Source: Bacillota bacterium (GTDB lineage Bacteria; Bacillota; Sulfobacillia; JAJZYS01; JAILZS01). From it: a DNA stretch of 34,404 nucleotides. Positions 1 to 8,447 of the stretch are shown one piece after another. Location: positions 1 through 34,404 of the forward strand of contig JAILZS010000024.1 of NCBI GenBank assembly GCA_023512375.1. Reading direction: 5' to 3'. A program made the position numbers and the translations under genes. How positions within the stretch are numbered: position 1 is the stretch's first letter; each line of letters begins with the position of its first letter. The notes under the pieces are model-generated. The model saw only the letters and a program-made list of their open reading frames with translations. It did not search any database and was not told where the DNA came from.

Positions 1-1
1 C

Positions 2-316
2 CTCGTGCGCATGCACCGCGAGCACGTGAGGGACGGCGTGGAGGCCGCCGTCCGCGCCGCCTGGCTCCATCATCGCTTTACCCAGATCCACCCCTTCCAG
101 GACGGCAACGGCCGGGTGGCACGGGCGCTGGCCACGCTTGAGTTCCTGCGTGCGCGCCTGTTTCCCCTCGTCATCGACCGCGACCAGCGCACAGCCTACA
201 TCGACGCCCTGGAACAGGCCGACGCCGGCGACCTTTTGCCCCTCATCCGCCTCTTCGCCGCCGCCGAGCGTCGCGCCCTCATGTGCGCCCTGGGACTCGC
301 CCACGACGCCATCTAG
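2..316 (+). CDS. Fic domain fragment (open at the left edge)
   Basis: This is the intact reading frame holding the Fic core, and it continues through the window edge, so no start codon can be assigned. HHRFTQIHPFQDGNGRVAR contains the conserved HPFxxGNGR loop: His for deprotonating the target hydroxyl, Gly-Asn-Gly-Arg for nucleotide phosphates. The following helices (ALATLEFLRARLFPL, then residues leading to LIRLFAAAERRALMCAL) match the end of a Fic fold. No inhibitory (S/T)xxxE(G/N) helix is visible in this part. If the TAG at 314-316 is genuine, the product ends right after the Fic fold and could still be folded. See the pseudogene entry for the downstream continuation. Confidence 0.6.
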   Translation, partial: LVRMHREHVRDGVEAAVRAAWLHHRFTQIHPFQDGNGRVARALATLEFLRARLFPLVIDRDQRTAYIDALEQADAGDLLPLIRLFAAAERRALMCALGLAHDAI

Positions 317-458
317 ACGGCCCAGAACATGAACGCCGCCGTGGCGGCCTTCACCCGCGACCTCAGGCGCAGCCTCGCCGACCCCGAGGCCTCGGCCCGC
401 CAAGCCCTCGAGGTGGCGGAGGAGCTTTCCCGCCGGCTGCAACGCCGGCCCGGACGAT

Positions 459-893
459 GTGCGCACCTTCCTCGAGCGGGACCTGGGAGGGACCGGCATT
501 GGGGTCGCCGTGGGGCGATCGAACCAGGGCGATGCGACATGGTATCGGGCCCAGATCTTGGCCACCGCTGGGGCACTCGACTACTACCCCAATGTCGCGG
601 CGCCCCGCCTGTGGGTGCGGCTTCATCTCTCCGGCCGGCTGCGGGCCGACCTCGTGTTCAGCTTCCACGCCGTGGGCACGCACCCGCGCGGGGCCATGGC
701 ATGCGTCGCGTTCACCAGCATCCCCTTGGAACGGGGACCAGAGGGCGAGCCCCAGTGGCGCTCGGACCCGGCGTGCGCCGAACCCTTCGCTTTCTCCCAT
801 GGCACCGACCCCGAGGCCGTATCCCCGGAGTTCATCGCCTGGGTGGATCGGGCCGTGCAAGTGGGACTGGAGACGGTCCGGCGCTACCTCTAG
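459..893 (+). CDS. C-terminal fragment of the Fic-family gene (or small hypothetical protein)
   Basis: This GTG-initiated frame encodes 144 residues, with no ribosome binding site in front of the GTG. Its frame is open further upstream to around 440, where it lines up with the helical segment encoded from 329 in another frame, so it looks like the tail of a longer protein. It contains WYRAQILATAGALDYYP, a beta-rich segment with FSFHAVGTHPRGAMA, and an amphipathic last helix. I assign it to the C-terminal domain of long Fic proteins from remembered pattern similarity, not from a search. Expression as a separate protein seems unlikely. Confidence 0.45.
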   Translation: MRTFLERDLGGTGIGVAVGRSNQGDATWYRAQILATAGALDYYPNVAAPRLWVRLHLSGRLRADLVFSFHAVGTHPRGAMACVAFTSIPLERGPEGEPQWRSDPACAEPFAFSHGTDPEAVSPEFIAWVDRAVQVGLETVRRYL

Positions 894-1097
894 CGGCGCC
901 ACGCCCTAGGGCGGGCCGTGAGGCGAGACGCCGCCCTCAGGCTGCCCCCGCAAGGATCGGATGCGCCTTGCGCCGGGAGTGGGCGGTCCCTCCCCGCGCC
1001 ACGCGGCACCCGCTGCCCCGCCGACGTCTCGACGGTCACAGGGCGACCACGCGGCCGGCGTTCGCTCCCCGGCGCCCCGCGTGCCTGGAACGGCGCC

Positions 1098-1700
1098 TCA
1101 CCGCCCGCGTCTCGCCACCAGGGTGAGGAGCGGAAGCGGACCGTCGCGGTAGGTGCGGGCCACCACCTCAAACCGTGCCGCGATGAGCGGCTCGGGGTCC
1201 TGATCGAGCCGGCAGCCGGCCGCCATCCGGCGCCACGCCGGGGCGACCGCCTCCTGCAGCCGGCGATACGCGGGCGAGCGCGAACGCACGTGCTCGAACA
1301 CGAGCAGGGTGCCGCCCGGGCGAAGGACGCGGAAGAGTTCGTGTACCGCGCGCCACGGGTCGGCGACCGAACATAGGACGAGCGTCACCACGGCGGTATC
1401 GAAGCTCGCAGCCGGGAAGGGCAGCTTCTCCCCCTCCGCTTGGACGAGCTCCACCGGCACCGGGCTTCGCCGCGCCCTGCCGCGGGCCCGGGCCAGCATC
1501 CAGGGGTCGGGCTCCACCGCCCAGACGCCCTGCACCGCTCCCTTTGGGTAGAGAGGCAGGTTGAGGCCCGTGCCCACCCCCAACTCGATCACCCGCCCGC
1601 GCGCCTGTCGGAGCAGGGAGCGGCGCACCGCGGTGAGCCGCCAGCGTTCCGGCAGCCACATGACCGGATCGTACAGCGCCGCGAACAGGCGGCTTGCCAA
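1098..1700 (-). CDS. class I SAM-dependent methyltransferase
   Basis: The 200-residue product is a small Rossmann-fold methyltransferase of the UbiE/METTL7-like type. Motif I is VIELGVGTGLNLPLYP (about residues 37-52), which binds S-adenosylmethionine. An acidic residue follows at the end of beta 2 (AVEPDPWML), then the motif II region FDTAVVTLVLCSV, and LRPGGTLLVFEHV, the usual post-motif III strand. The substrate cannot be told; relatives act on small molecules, lipids or quinones. The start is a TTG about 14 bases after a GGAGG-rich stretch, with no better start visible. It lies 114 bases downstream of the MetE-like gene on the same strand and may be the last gene of that transcript. The methyl-donor theme shared with its neighbour is suggestive only. 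Confidence 0.8.
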   Translation of the reverse strand: MASRLFAALYDPVMWLPERWRLTAVRRSLLRQARGRVIELGVGTGLNLPLYPKGAVQGVWAVEPDPWMLARARGRARRSPVPVELVQAEGEKLPFPAASFDTAVVTLVLCSVADPWRAVHELFRVLRPGGTLLVFEHVRSRSPAYRRLQEAVAPAWRRMAAGCRLDQDPEPLIAARFEVVARTYRDGPLPLLTLVARRGR

Positions 1701-1814
1701 CGATGCTACGGCGCCCCTCCTCCCTCCCCCGGGGCGATGCGTCGCCCCGCATCGGCCCCTCTCCCCCCGACCGCAGAAGGGGCCTGGATGCGCCGCTCGG
1801 TACGCGACCCCCGC

Positions 1815-2933
1815 CTACGGCCAAAGGCGCTTGGCCACCTCCCCCACCACCGCCAGTTTGGCCGCCTGCGCCTCCCACGCCACCGGGTTGCCCGCGGCCA
1901 CAGAGGCGAAGCCGCACTGAGGGCTCACGGCCAAGCGCTCCAGGGGGACGTAGGCCGTCGCCTCCCGCACGCGCGCCTCCACCCGGGAGGGGTCCTCTAC
2001 CTCCGGCGCCTTCGTGCTCACCAGCCCGAGCACCACCACCTTGTCGTCCGGCACGTGGGCCAGCGGCGCGAACGTGCCCGAACGCTCGTCGTCGTACTCG
2101 AGGAGGAGGCGTTCGTGCCGTAGGCGCCCGAACGCCTCCGCCACCGGCTCGTACCCCCCAGCCGCCGCCCACATGCCCGCGTTGTTGCCCCGGCACATGT
2201 GCAGGCCGAAGGTGACGTCCGAGAAGCCCTGGAGCACCGCGTTGTCCGCCTCCGCCCACGCCGGCACGAGGCGCTCCGGGTCGCCGAAGCGGGCGCGGCT
2301 GTCGGGATCAACCAACAGGGCGTAGTTGGGGGCGTCGAACTGGATGTACCTCGCCCCTGCCGCCACGAGGTCGGCCACCTCCTGGCGGAGGACGGCCACC
2401 ACGTCCGCCAGGTAGGCGTCGCGCGTGGCGTAGGCGTGGGCGCTCAGGCGCGGCGACCAGTAGCGGGCGAGGAAGCTGGGCGCCGGCAGGGTCACCTTGG
2501 GGACGGCCCGCCGGACCCGACCCTTCAGGTAGGCGAAGGCGTCCGCCGCCAGGGGCCGGCGGCGCCGCAGCCGGCCGGTGCACACGGCGCGGGACGGCGC
2601 CTGCGCCCTCCCCGTGCCACCGCGCCACGAAAGCTCGATGTCGGCGCTGTCGGCAGGCGAAAGCGGCTCGAAGCCTTCGACGGCGTCGAACACGAGGGAG
2701 TAGAAGTTGTCGCGCCGGTACTCCCCGTCGGTGACGGCGTCCAGGCCCGCCTCCTCCTGCAGGGCGACGGCCTCGTCTACGGCCCGGTCTTCGGCCTGCG
2801 CCAGCCCGTCGGCAGCCAGCTCGCCCCGGGCGCGGGCCAGCCGCGCCGCCTGGAGCGCCGGCGGCCGGAGGAGGCTTCCCACCACGTCGGCGCGCACGGT
2901 CCCCAAAGAGCCCCTAGTCGCGAGCGCGCTCAC
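1815..2933 (-). CDS. cobalamin-independent methionine synthase family protein (MetE catalytic domain only)
   Basis: At 372 residues this covers only the C-terminal catalytic barrel of MetE, about half the length of classical MetE (about 750). All four zinc/thiol-site ligands known from MetE can be placed: His245 and Cys247 in GLHMCRGNN, Glu279 in LLLEYDD, and Cys340 in SPQCGF. TDGEYRRDNF near residue 70 and IQFDAPNY near 200 match the COG0620 family. It may transfer a methyl group to homocysteine from a donor other than the triglutamate folate, as proposed for core-only archaeal MetE, or to another thiol; the substrate is unproven. The GTG start overlaps the stop of the beta-propeller gene by four bases (GTGA), so the two are probably translationally coupled. 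Confidence 0.85.
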   Translation of the reverse strand: MSALATRGSLGTVRADVVGSLLRPPALQAARLARARGELAADGLAQAEDRAVDEAVALQEEAGLDAVTDGEYRRDNFYSLVFDAVEGFEPLSPADSADIELSWRGGTGRAQAPSRAVCTGRLRRRRPLAADAFAYLKGRVRRAVPKVTLPAPSFLARYWSPRLSAHAYATRDAYLADVVAVLRQEVADLVAAGARYIQFDAPNYALLVDPDSRARFGDPERLVPAWAEADNAVLQGFSDVTFGLHMCRGNNAGMWAAAGGYEPVAEAFGRLRHERLLLEYDDERSGTFAPLAHVPDDKVVVLGLVSTKAPEVEDPSRVEARVREATAYVPLERLAVSPQCGFASVAAGNPVAWEAQAAKLAVVGEVAKRLWP

Positions 2934-5900
2934 GACCCTTCACCCCCCGCCGCTCCCCGCCAGCGCGGATCGACACGAAGCGCCGGTGCGCCTGCCCCGG
3001 CCAGTCGGGACGCGAGCGGCTCCACGCGCTCGCGGATGAGCGACCGCAGGGCGTCGAACTGGGCGCGCGCCTGGCCGGACAGGTAGGCGAGCAGCTCGTG
3101 GTCCTGGCGCGTGGGGGCGGCGTCCGCGCTGCCGCTCTGGTTGAGGAGGGAGGCGATCTTCACGTTGAGCATGGGCGGGAAGTTGAGAAGGTCCTTGGGG
3201 CTCTGGGCGCGCACCTGCACGAGCTGCTCCTCCACCGCGGCCAGGGCGTCGGCGACGGCCTCTACCTCGTCCCTCAGCGCCTCGCCGCCGTCCGGCGCGT
3301 CTGCCAGGCGGTCGCGCCACGCCCCGAGCTCGGCGCGCAGGGCGCGGATCTGTGCCACGGCGGCGTGCGTCTCGTCCAAGAGGTCGGCCACGGCGCGTTG
3401 GAAGGCGAACTGGGCGCGCAGGTCCTCGGCCGTGGCGGGCGTGTTCGGGTCGGGGCGCACCTCGAAGGACGCCTCGTAGCGCTGGCCGAAGGCCTCGAGC
3501 ACGGCGCGGTAGCGCCCCGCCGGGGCGAGGGGGCCGCGCGGGTCCCCGCCCCGGTACACGACGCCGGGCACCGTCCGGGGGTCGGGGTAGCGCAGGTTCC
3601 ACGTCACCCGGTGCGAGCCGCGCCCGGTGGGCAGGCGCTGGGCGCCCGCGCCGTCGCCCCGCCACGTGCGCACCGCCGTGCCCTCCTCGTCGTACACGGT
3701 GAGGGTGGTGTCGGGCGGGGCGTCCTCCGCCAGCACGTAGGTGAAGGTGACGCCCTCGGGCGGGTTCGCGCCGGCGTTGAGGAACTCCATGCGCTCGCCG
3801 CCCTCCCGGTCGGCGACGCGTTCCCAGGCCAGCTCCCCCACCTCCGTCTGGATGAAGCCGCGCCGGCCGGCGCGCTCGGCAAAACCCCAGCGCGTGCGGT
3901 AGCGGTACACGACGGAAGGCGCGTGGAGCTGCGTCCGCCCCTCCCCCTCGCGCGCCATGCGGCGCAGGGCGCCAACGTCGTCGAGGATCCAAAAGCTTCG
4001 GCCGTGCGTGGCCGCCACCAGGTCGTCGCCCCGCACCGCCAGGTCGTGCACAGGCACGAGGGGCAGGTTCTGGCGCAGCGACCGCCAGCTCTCCCCCCCG
4101 TCGAACGAGACGTGCACGCCCCGGTCGGTGGCCAGGTACAGGAGGCCGGGCACCTCGGGGTCCTCGCGCAGAGCGCGGGTCGAGTCCTCGGGCCCCAGCC
4201 CGGCGACGATGCGGCGCCAACTCTGGCCGTAGTCGCGCGTCACGTACACGTACGGGGCCGGGTCGTCGAGCTTGTAGCGGTTCGCCACCAGGTAGGCGGT
4301 GGCGGCGTCGTGGGGAGAGGCCTCCAGCATGCTGACGAGCGACCATTCGGGGAGATCCGAGGGCGTCACGTCGGTCCAGGTGGCCCCCCCGTCGCGCGAC
4401 ACGTGCACGAGGCCGTCGTCCGACCCCGCCCACAAGATGCCCGCCTGGACGGGCGACTCGGCCAGGGCGAAGACGGTGGCGTAGGTCTCCGCGCCCGTGT
4501 TGTCCTTGGTGATCGGGCCGCCCGACGGCTCCAAGGTGTGGGGTGCGGCGCGCGTGAGGTCGGGGCTGATCGCCTCCCAACTGCGGCCGTCGTCGCGGGA
4601 GCGGAAGACCAGGTTGGCGCCCACGTACAGGACGTTCGGGTCGTGGGGCGAGATGAGGATGGGGAACGTCCACTGGAAGCGGTAGCGAAGGGCACCGGCG
4701 CCGTATCCCGATACCTCCTCGGGCCAGGGGGTGACCACCTGGCTCTGGCCGCTTCGATGGTCGTAACGCGTCAGGCGCGACCCGTTGGAGCCGGCGAAGA
4801 CGATGTCCGGGTCGTCGGGGCGGACGGCGATGTAGCCGCTCTCCCCCCCGCCGACGTCGTACGTCTCCGCGTTCGCGATCGCCGGCAGGCGGCTTCGGCT
4901 GGGGACGGACAGGGTGGTGTTGTCCTGCTGCGCGCCGTAAACGCGGTAGGGGGTGCGGCTGTCGGTCGTGACGTGGTAGAACTGCGCCGTCGGCTGGTTC
5001 ATGAGCGTCGACCAGGAGCGGCCGCCGTCGAACGAGACGGCGGCGCCGCCGTCGTGCCCGTTGATCATGCGCAGGGGGTCGCGCGGGTCGATCCACAGGT
5101 CGTGGTGGTCGACGTGGGCGGCGGGGATCTCGGTGAAGGTGACGCCGCCGTCGCGCGAGCGCCAGAGCTTGAAGTTCGTGGCGTACACGGCGTCGGGGTC
5201 GACGGGGTCGGCGGTGATGTGGTTGAAGTACCACGGACGCTGCCTGAGGTCCGGGTTGTCCGTGGTGCGCACCCACGTGGCGCCGTAGTCGTCGCTGCGG
5301 TAGATCCCGCCCTCGCGCGCCTCCACCGTGGCGTAGACGCGGCCGGAGCGCGCGCTGTGGGCGAGCCCGATGCGCCCGAGCGGCCCGCCGGGGAGGCCCT
5401 CGCCCACCTCCTCCCACGTGTCGCCGCCGTCCAGGGAACGGAACACGGCGCTCCCCGGGCCGCCGCTCGTCAGGCTCCACGGCGTGCGCCGCACCTGCCA
5501 GAAGGCGGCGTACAAGATGCGGGGGTTCGTGGGATCCATGGCCAGGCTCACGGCACCGGTGTCGCGATCGCGGAAGAGCACCCGCTCCCACGTGCGGCCC
5601 CCGTCCGCCGAGCGGTAGACGCCGCGCTCCTCGTTCGGGCCGAAGGCGTGCCCCAGGGCGGCCACGTACACCCGGTCGGGATCGGTGGGGTGGACGACGA
5701 TGCGGCCGATGTGGCGCGTGTCGGCCAGGCCCAGGTGGCGCCAGGTGCGGCCGCCGTCGGTGGAGCGGTAGACGCCGTCGCCGCCGTACACGTTGGAGCG
5801 CACGCAGACCTCGCCCATGCCCGCATACACCACGTTGGGGTCCGAGGGGGAGATGGCGAGCGCCCCCACTGCGGCCGAGTCGACCTGGCCGTCCGACACG

Positions 5901-6082
5901 TTGCGCCAGGTGATGCCGCCGTCCTCGGTGCGCCAGATGCCGCCGGCGCAGGCGCCGAAGAAAAATACGTTGCGCTCGGTCGGGTGGCCGACCACAGCCG
6001 TCACCCTCCCGCCGCGAAAGGGACCGATGAGTCGCCAGCGTAGCCCGTCCAGCACGAAGCGCCACCTCCCGAAGGTCTGCAT
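2930..6082 (-). CDS. VPS10/sortilin-type BNR beta-propeller protein, paralogue A
   Basis: The product is about 1050 residues. It is built from repeated Asp-box (BNR) units, S/T-x-D-G-G-x-T-W, of which about eleven are recognisable (for example YRSTDGGRTW, FRSLDGGDTW, HVSRDGGATW, VSFDGGESW). They span roughly residues 50-700 and fit a pair of VPS10-like propellers. After FWILDDVGAL comes a beta-sandwich segment (TLTVYDEEG... HRVTWNLRYP), then a helical, coiled-coil-like C-terminus. Such proteins are often annotated as glycosyl hydrolases, but no catalytic site is established here. I chose the ATG at 6082 because homologous sequence begins there (MQTFGRWRF... RLIGPFRGGR) and matches paralogue B; an in-frame GTG at 6178 lacks a ribosome binding site. 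No signal peptide is evident from either start. The stop overlaps the MetE-like gene by four bases. Confidence 0.85.
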   Translation of the reverse strand: MQTFGRWRFVLDGLRWRLIGPFRGGRVTAVVGHPTERNVFFFGACAGGIWRTEDGGITWRNVSDGQVDSAAVGALAISPSDPNVVYAGMGEVCVRSNVYGGDGVYRSTDGGRTWRHLGLADTRHIGRIVVHPTDPDRVYVAALGHAFGPNEERGVYRSADGGRTWERVLFRDRDTGAVSLAMDPTNPRILYAAFWQVRRTPWSLTSGGPGSAVFRSLDGGDTWEEVGEGLPGGPLGRIGLAHSARSGRVYATVEAREGGIYRSDDYGATWVRTTDNPDLRQRPWYFNHITADPVDPDAVYATNFKLWRSRDGGVTFTEIPAAHVDHHDLWIDPRDPLRMINGHDGGAAVSFDGGRSWSTLMNQPTAQFYHVTTDSRTPYRVYGAQQDNTTLSVPSRSRLPAIANAETYDVGGGESGYIAVRPDDPDIVFAGSNGSRLTRYDHRSGQSQVVTPWPEEVSGYGAGALRYRFQWTFPILISPHDPNVLYVGANLVFRSRDDGRSWEAISPDLTRAAPHTLEPSGGPITKDNTGAETYATVFALAESPVQAGILWAGSDDGLVHVSRDGGATWTDVTPSDLPEWSLVSMLEASPHDAATAYLVANRYKLDDPAPYVYVTRDYGQSWRRIVAGLGPEDSTRALREDPEVPGLLYLATDRGVHVSFDGGESWRSLRQNLPLVPVHDLAVRGDDLVAATHGRSFWILDDVGALRRMAREGEGRTQLHAPSVVYRYRTRWGFAERAGRRGFIQTEVGELAWERVADREGGERMEFLNAGANPPEGVTFTYVLAEDAPPDTTLTVYDEEGTAVRTWRGDGAGAQRLPTGRGSHRVTWNLRYPDPRTVPGVVYRGGDPRGPLAPAGRYRAVLEAFGQRYEASFEVRPDPNTPATAEDLRAQFAFQRAVADLLDETHAAVAQIRALRAELGAWRDRLADAPDGGEALRDEVEAVADALAAVEEQLVQVRAQSPKDLLNFPPMLNVKIASLLNQSGSADAAPTRQDHELLAYLSGQARAQFDALRSLIRERVEPLASRLAGAGAPALRVDPRWRGAAGGEGS

Positions 6083-6267
6083 TCCATCCGGGAGGTCGCT
6101 GTCCCTGCGCCCGCGAGCGGCCGCGTCGGGGCAGGCGCAACGTCTTCCGCGCGACGGCCGCCCTGCCGTCCTGCTCACCGACGGACGCGGCCCGCCGGCG
6201 TCGGTGTGCTGACGTAGACGGCCCAGCCCCGGCGCCCCGCCCTACGGCTCTCCGGTGGCGGGTCTCG

Positions 6268-6302
6268 GGTATACAGATGAATGGCACGTAACATAATACG
6301 TA
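6268..6302. promoter_or_regulatory. AT-rich divergent control region upstream of the Phd-like gene
   Basis: This short AT-rich island stands out from its GC-rich surroundings and lies between the beta-propeller gene (minus) and the Phd-like gene (plus). It contains the palindromes GTATAC (6269-6274) and TACGTA (6297-6302) and a possible plus-strand -10, CATAAT (6292-6297). No good -35 is visible. Phd/YefM antitoxins usually repress their own promoters by binding small palindromes, so these could be operator half-sites. That link is inference. Confidence 0.35.
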
Positions 6303-6321
6303 GTCTGGGAGGGGGGAACTC

Positions 6322-6813
6322 ATGGCGTTCGGTCTGTTTCAGGATCGCATCGTTCCGTCGAGCGAACTCAACCGCCACTCCGGGCAGGTGCTCAACCAGG
6401 CTATGAGCCAGCCGATCACGATCACTCGGCCACACGGCGACCTTGTGCTCATGCGCCGCACGCTCGCCGCATCCATGGCGCGCGCTCTCGACGTTCTCCC
6501 GGCCTTGACCCGCGCCTTGGCGACACTACTCGCACCCGACGACCGCGCCCGGGAGAACATCTCCTGGATCGACCGCCTGAGTCTGGAGGACACCGTCAGT
6601 TTGGCCGTCGAGCTGGTCGACGCCCTCGCACCAGCTGCCCGTTCGCTGGACACGGCCCGAGCCGTGCTCCATGAGTGGGCCGAGAGCCAACGCTGGACGA
6701 GCGACCCGGCGATCATGCGAACCCTGCAGCACGAACAGGCAGCAGCCCGGCGGGGGGGTGGTATCCTCGCCGGTGGAACCCAACCGTCGCCGACTCGCCC
6801 AGACGGCACGTAG
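6322..6813 (+). CDS. Phd/YefM antitoxin-like protein with helical C-terminal extension, no toxin partner
   Basis: The 163-residue product begins with a Phd/YefM-like DNA-binding fold: IVPSSELNRHSGQVLNQAM, then QPITITRPHGDLVLMRR, matching the family pattern of SxLR...VL followed by PxxITRxGxPxxVL. The remaining 110 residues are predicted helical (DTVSLAVELVDAL, AVLHEWAESQRW), longer than the usual 80-90 residue antitoxin. A GGGAGGGGGG ribosome binding site sits six bases before the ATG. No RelE, Doc or PIN toxin follows; the next gene is a peptidase 175 bases downstream. It may be a solitary transcription regulator derived from an antitoxin. The coding end includes a run of seven G (around 6751-6757), where an indel would alter the C-terminus. 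Confidence 0.6.
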   Translation: MAFGLFQDRIVPSSELNRHSGQVLNQAMSQPITITRPHGDLVLMRRTLAASMARALDVLPALTRALATLLAPDDRARENISWIDRLSLEDTVSLAVELVDALAPAARSLDTARAVLHEWAESQRWTSDPAIMRTLQHEQAAARRGGGILAGGTQPSPTRPDGT

Positions 6814-6988
6814 GCGACGGGTCCGCGAGTCTACGCCCTTGGCCCGTCCCGCGCGCGCCCCATACGCCTGCACGATCGGTGGCGCGTTGGATGCCCACCT
6901 GCGTACACAATCAGAACGGTCCGCCTTTCCGGGTCCGGTATGGAGATGACACGGTCGCCTCTGTCTACAGGTCATGGAGGGATTCCCG

Positions 6989-8389
6989 ATGAACGTCGGA
7001 GACGCGGTGCGCGCCGAGGTCGAAGCGCGCCGCGAGGCATTCGTGGGGCTTCTGGCACGCATGGTGCGCCAGCCCAGCGTCAGCGCCCGGGGCGAGGGCG
7101 TGCGGGAGATGGCCGCCCTCGAGCTCGAGGTGCTGGCCGAACACGGGTGGGAGGCACAGGCCTACGACACCCCCGGGCAGCCGGTCATCGTCGCCCATGC
7201 CGGGCCCAAGCGCGGGCAGGCGCCCCAGGTGCTCATCTACGGGCACTACGACGTGCAGCCGCCCGAGCCCCTCGCCCTCTGGCACAGCCCGCCGTTCGAG
7301 CCCACGGTGCGGGACGGCCGCATGTTCGGGCGCGGGGCGGGCGACAACAAGGGCCAGCACCTGGCGCACATCCTTGGCGCACACGTCCTCGCCAAGGTGG
7401 CCGGGGGCCTGCCGGTGGGCGTGACGCTCGTGCTCGAGGGGGAGGAGGAGTCCTCCAGCCCCCACCTCGACGCCTTCGTCGCCCAGCACCGCGACCGGCT
7501 GCGGGCCGACGTGGCCATCACCTCCGACGGGCCCATGGCCCCGGGCGACGTGCCCGTGGTGGCCCTGGGGGTGCGCGGCATCCTCAGCTTCGAACTCTCG
7601 GTCCGGGGGGCGCGGTTCGACAACCACTCCGGCAACAAGGGAAACGTCGTCCCCGACCCCACCTGGCGCCTGCTCGAAGTGCTCTCCGCCCTGAGGGGGC
7701 CGGACGGGCGCGTCGCGTTGCCCGGCTTCTACGATCGCGTGCGGCCGGTGGGAGAGCTCGAGGAGCGCGCCCTGGCGGCGCTGCCCTTCGACCCCCCGGC
7801 GGTGGCCGAGATGCTGGGCCTCGACGAGGCGGCGGTGCGCGCCTGGGACGGGGTGACCTACCACCGCCGCCTCATGCTCGAGCCCACGTTCACGATCAAC
7901 GCCATCGCCAGCGGCGAGATCGACCAACACAAGACGATCGTCCCTGCCCGCGCGCGCGTGCGCTGCGACATGCGCCTGGTGGCCGACCAGGACCCGGAGG
8001 AGGTGGAGGCGGCCCTGCGCGCCTTCCTCGCCCGGCGCTTCCCCGACGTCGAGTACGTGTCGCACGGCTGGATGCGCCCGTCCCGCACGCCCCTCGACCA
8101 CCCGGCGGCGGCCGCGGTGGCGCGCGCCCTCTCCCGGGCGCACGGGCGGCCGGCCCTCGTCCAGCCCGCCCTGGGGGGAAGCCTGCCCGACGCCGTGTGG
8201 ACGCGCACCCTCGGCGTCCCCTCCCTCATCGTGCCGTACGCCAACGCCGACGAGCGCAACCACGCCCCGGACGAGAACATGCGCCTCGACCTGTTCCTGT
8301 CCGGGGTGGTGGCTACGGCCGAGATCCTGCGGGAGCTCGGGGACGCCCTGGCGGGAGGGCGAGGTTCGGCGCAGCAGGCGTTGGCCTGA
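6989..8389 (+). CDS. M20-family metallopeptidase (dipeptidase-like)
   Basis: This 466-residue enzyme is expected to cleave dipeptides or related amide bonds with a two-zinc centre. The family motifs are complete: LIYGHYDVQPP (metal His86, catalytic-site Asp88), GRGAGDNKGQ (bridging Asp119), LEGEEESSSP (catalytic and metal Glu around 152-153), and NHAPDENM near the C-terminus with the last His ligand. The central insertion between them is the dimerisation or lid domain (roughly residues 190-310). No signal peptide is seen, so it is likely cytoplasmic. I chose the ATG at 6989 because GGAGGG lies seven bases before it; an ATG at 6974 would overlap that site. It is followed 58 bases later by PEP carboxylase on the same strand, so co-transcription is likely. 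A role in scavenging peptides fits the nearby amino-acid importer. Confidence 0.9.
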   Translation: MNVGDAVRAEVEARREAFVGLLARMVRQPSVSARGEGVREMAALELEVLAEHGWEAQAYDTPGQPVIVAHAGPKRGQAPQVLIYGHYDVQPPEPLALWHSPPFEPTVRDGRMFGRGAGDNKGQHLAHILGAHVLAKVAGGLPVGVTLVLEGEEESSSPHLDAFVAQHRDRLRADVAITSDGPMAPGDVPVVALGVRGILSFELSVRGARFDNHSGNKGNVVPDPTWRLLEVLSALRGPDGRVALPGFYDRVRPVGELEERALAALPFDPPAVAEMLGLDEAAVRAWDGVTYHRRLMLEPTFTINAIASGEIDQHKTIVPARARVRCDMRLVADQDPEEVEAALRAFLARRFPDVEYVSHGWMRPSRTPLDHPAAAAVARALSRAHGRPALVQPALGGSLPDAVWTRTLGVPSLIVPYANADERNHAPDENMRLDLFLSGVVATAEILRELGDALAGGRGSAQQALA

Positions 8390-8447
8390 CCAGAAGCGAA
8401 CCCCCGCGGAACGCCGCACGGAGGCGGCGCCGAAGGGGGGAGGATAC

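Larger units (their letters stand above)
1..893 (+). pseudogene. Fic-family protein gene, 5'-truncated by the window and apparently disrupted
   Basis: I read this whole stretch as one decayed Fic gene. The left part carries the Fic motif HPFQDGNGR, whose His is the catalytic residue for AMP transfer in Fic AMPylases. A TAG at 314-316 ends that frame, but the same frame stays open from 317 to about 440, giving a helical segment starting near 329. A +1 shift near 440 then restores a frame that runs to the TAG at 891-893. The last part (WYRAQIL, a tyrosine-rich stretch, VSFH-like FSFHAVGTHPRG, and a closing FIAWVDRAVQVGLETVRRYL) resembles, from memory, the C-terminal extension of long Fic proteins of about 450-480 residues. 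Two lesions within 130 bases argue for a real pseudogene over one sequencing error. Three separate short genes would be the alternative. The upstream half lies outside the window. Confidence 0.6.

Noticed and set aside
3098-6043. 981-codon plus-strand frame opposite the first beta-propeller gene
   Set aside because: Composition is Val/Gly/Arg-rich, with no motif; it mirrors the codon periodicity of the real gene on the other strand.
2940-6323. Very long second frame antisense or parallel to the first beta-propeller gene
   Set aside because: It is rich in Arg, Pro and Gly without domains and exists only because GC-rich codons lack stops; the propeller frame has clear Asp-box repeats.
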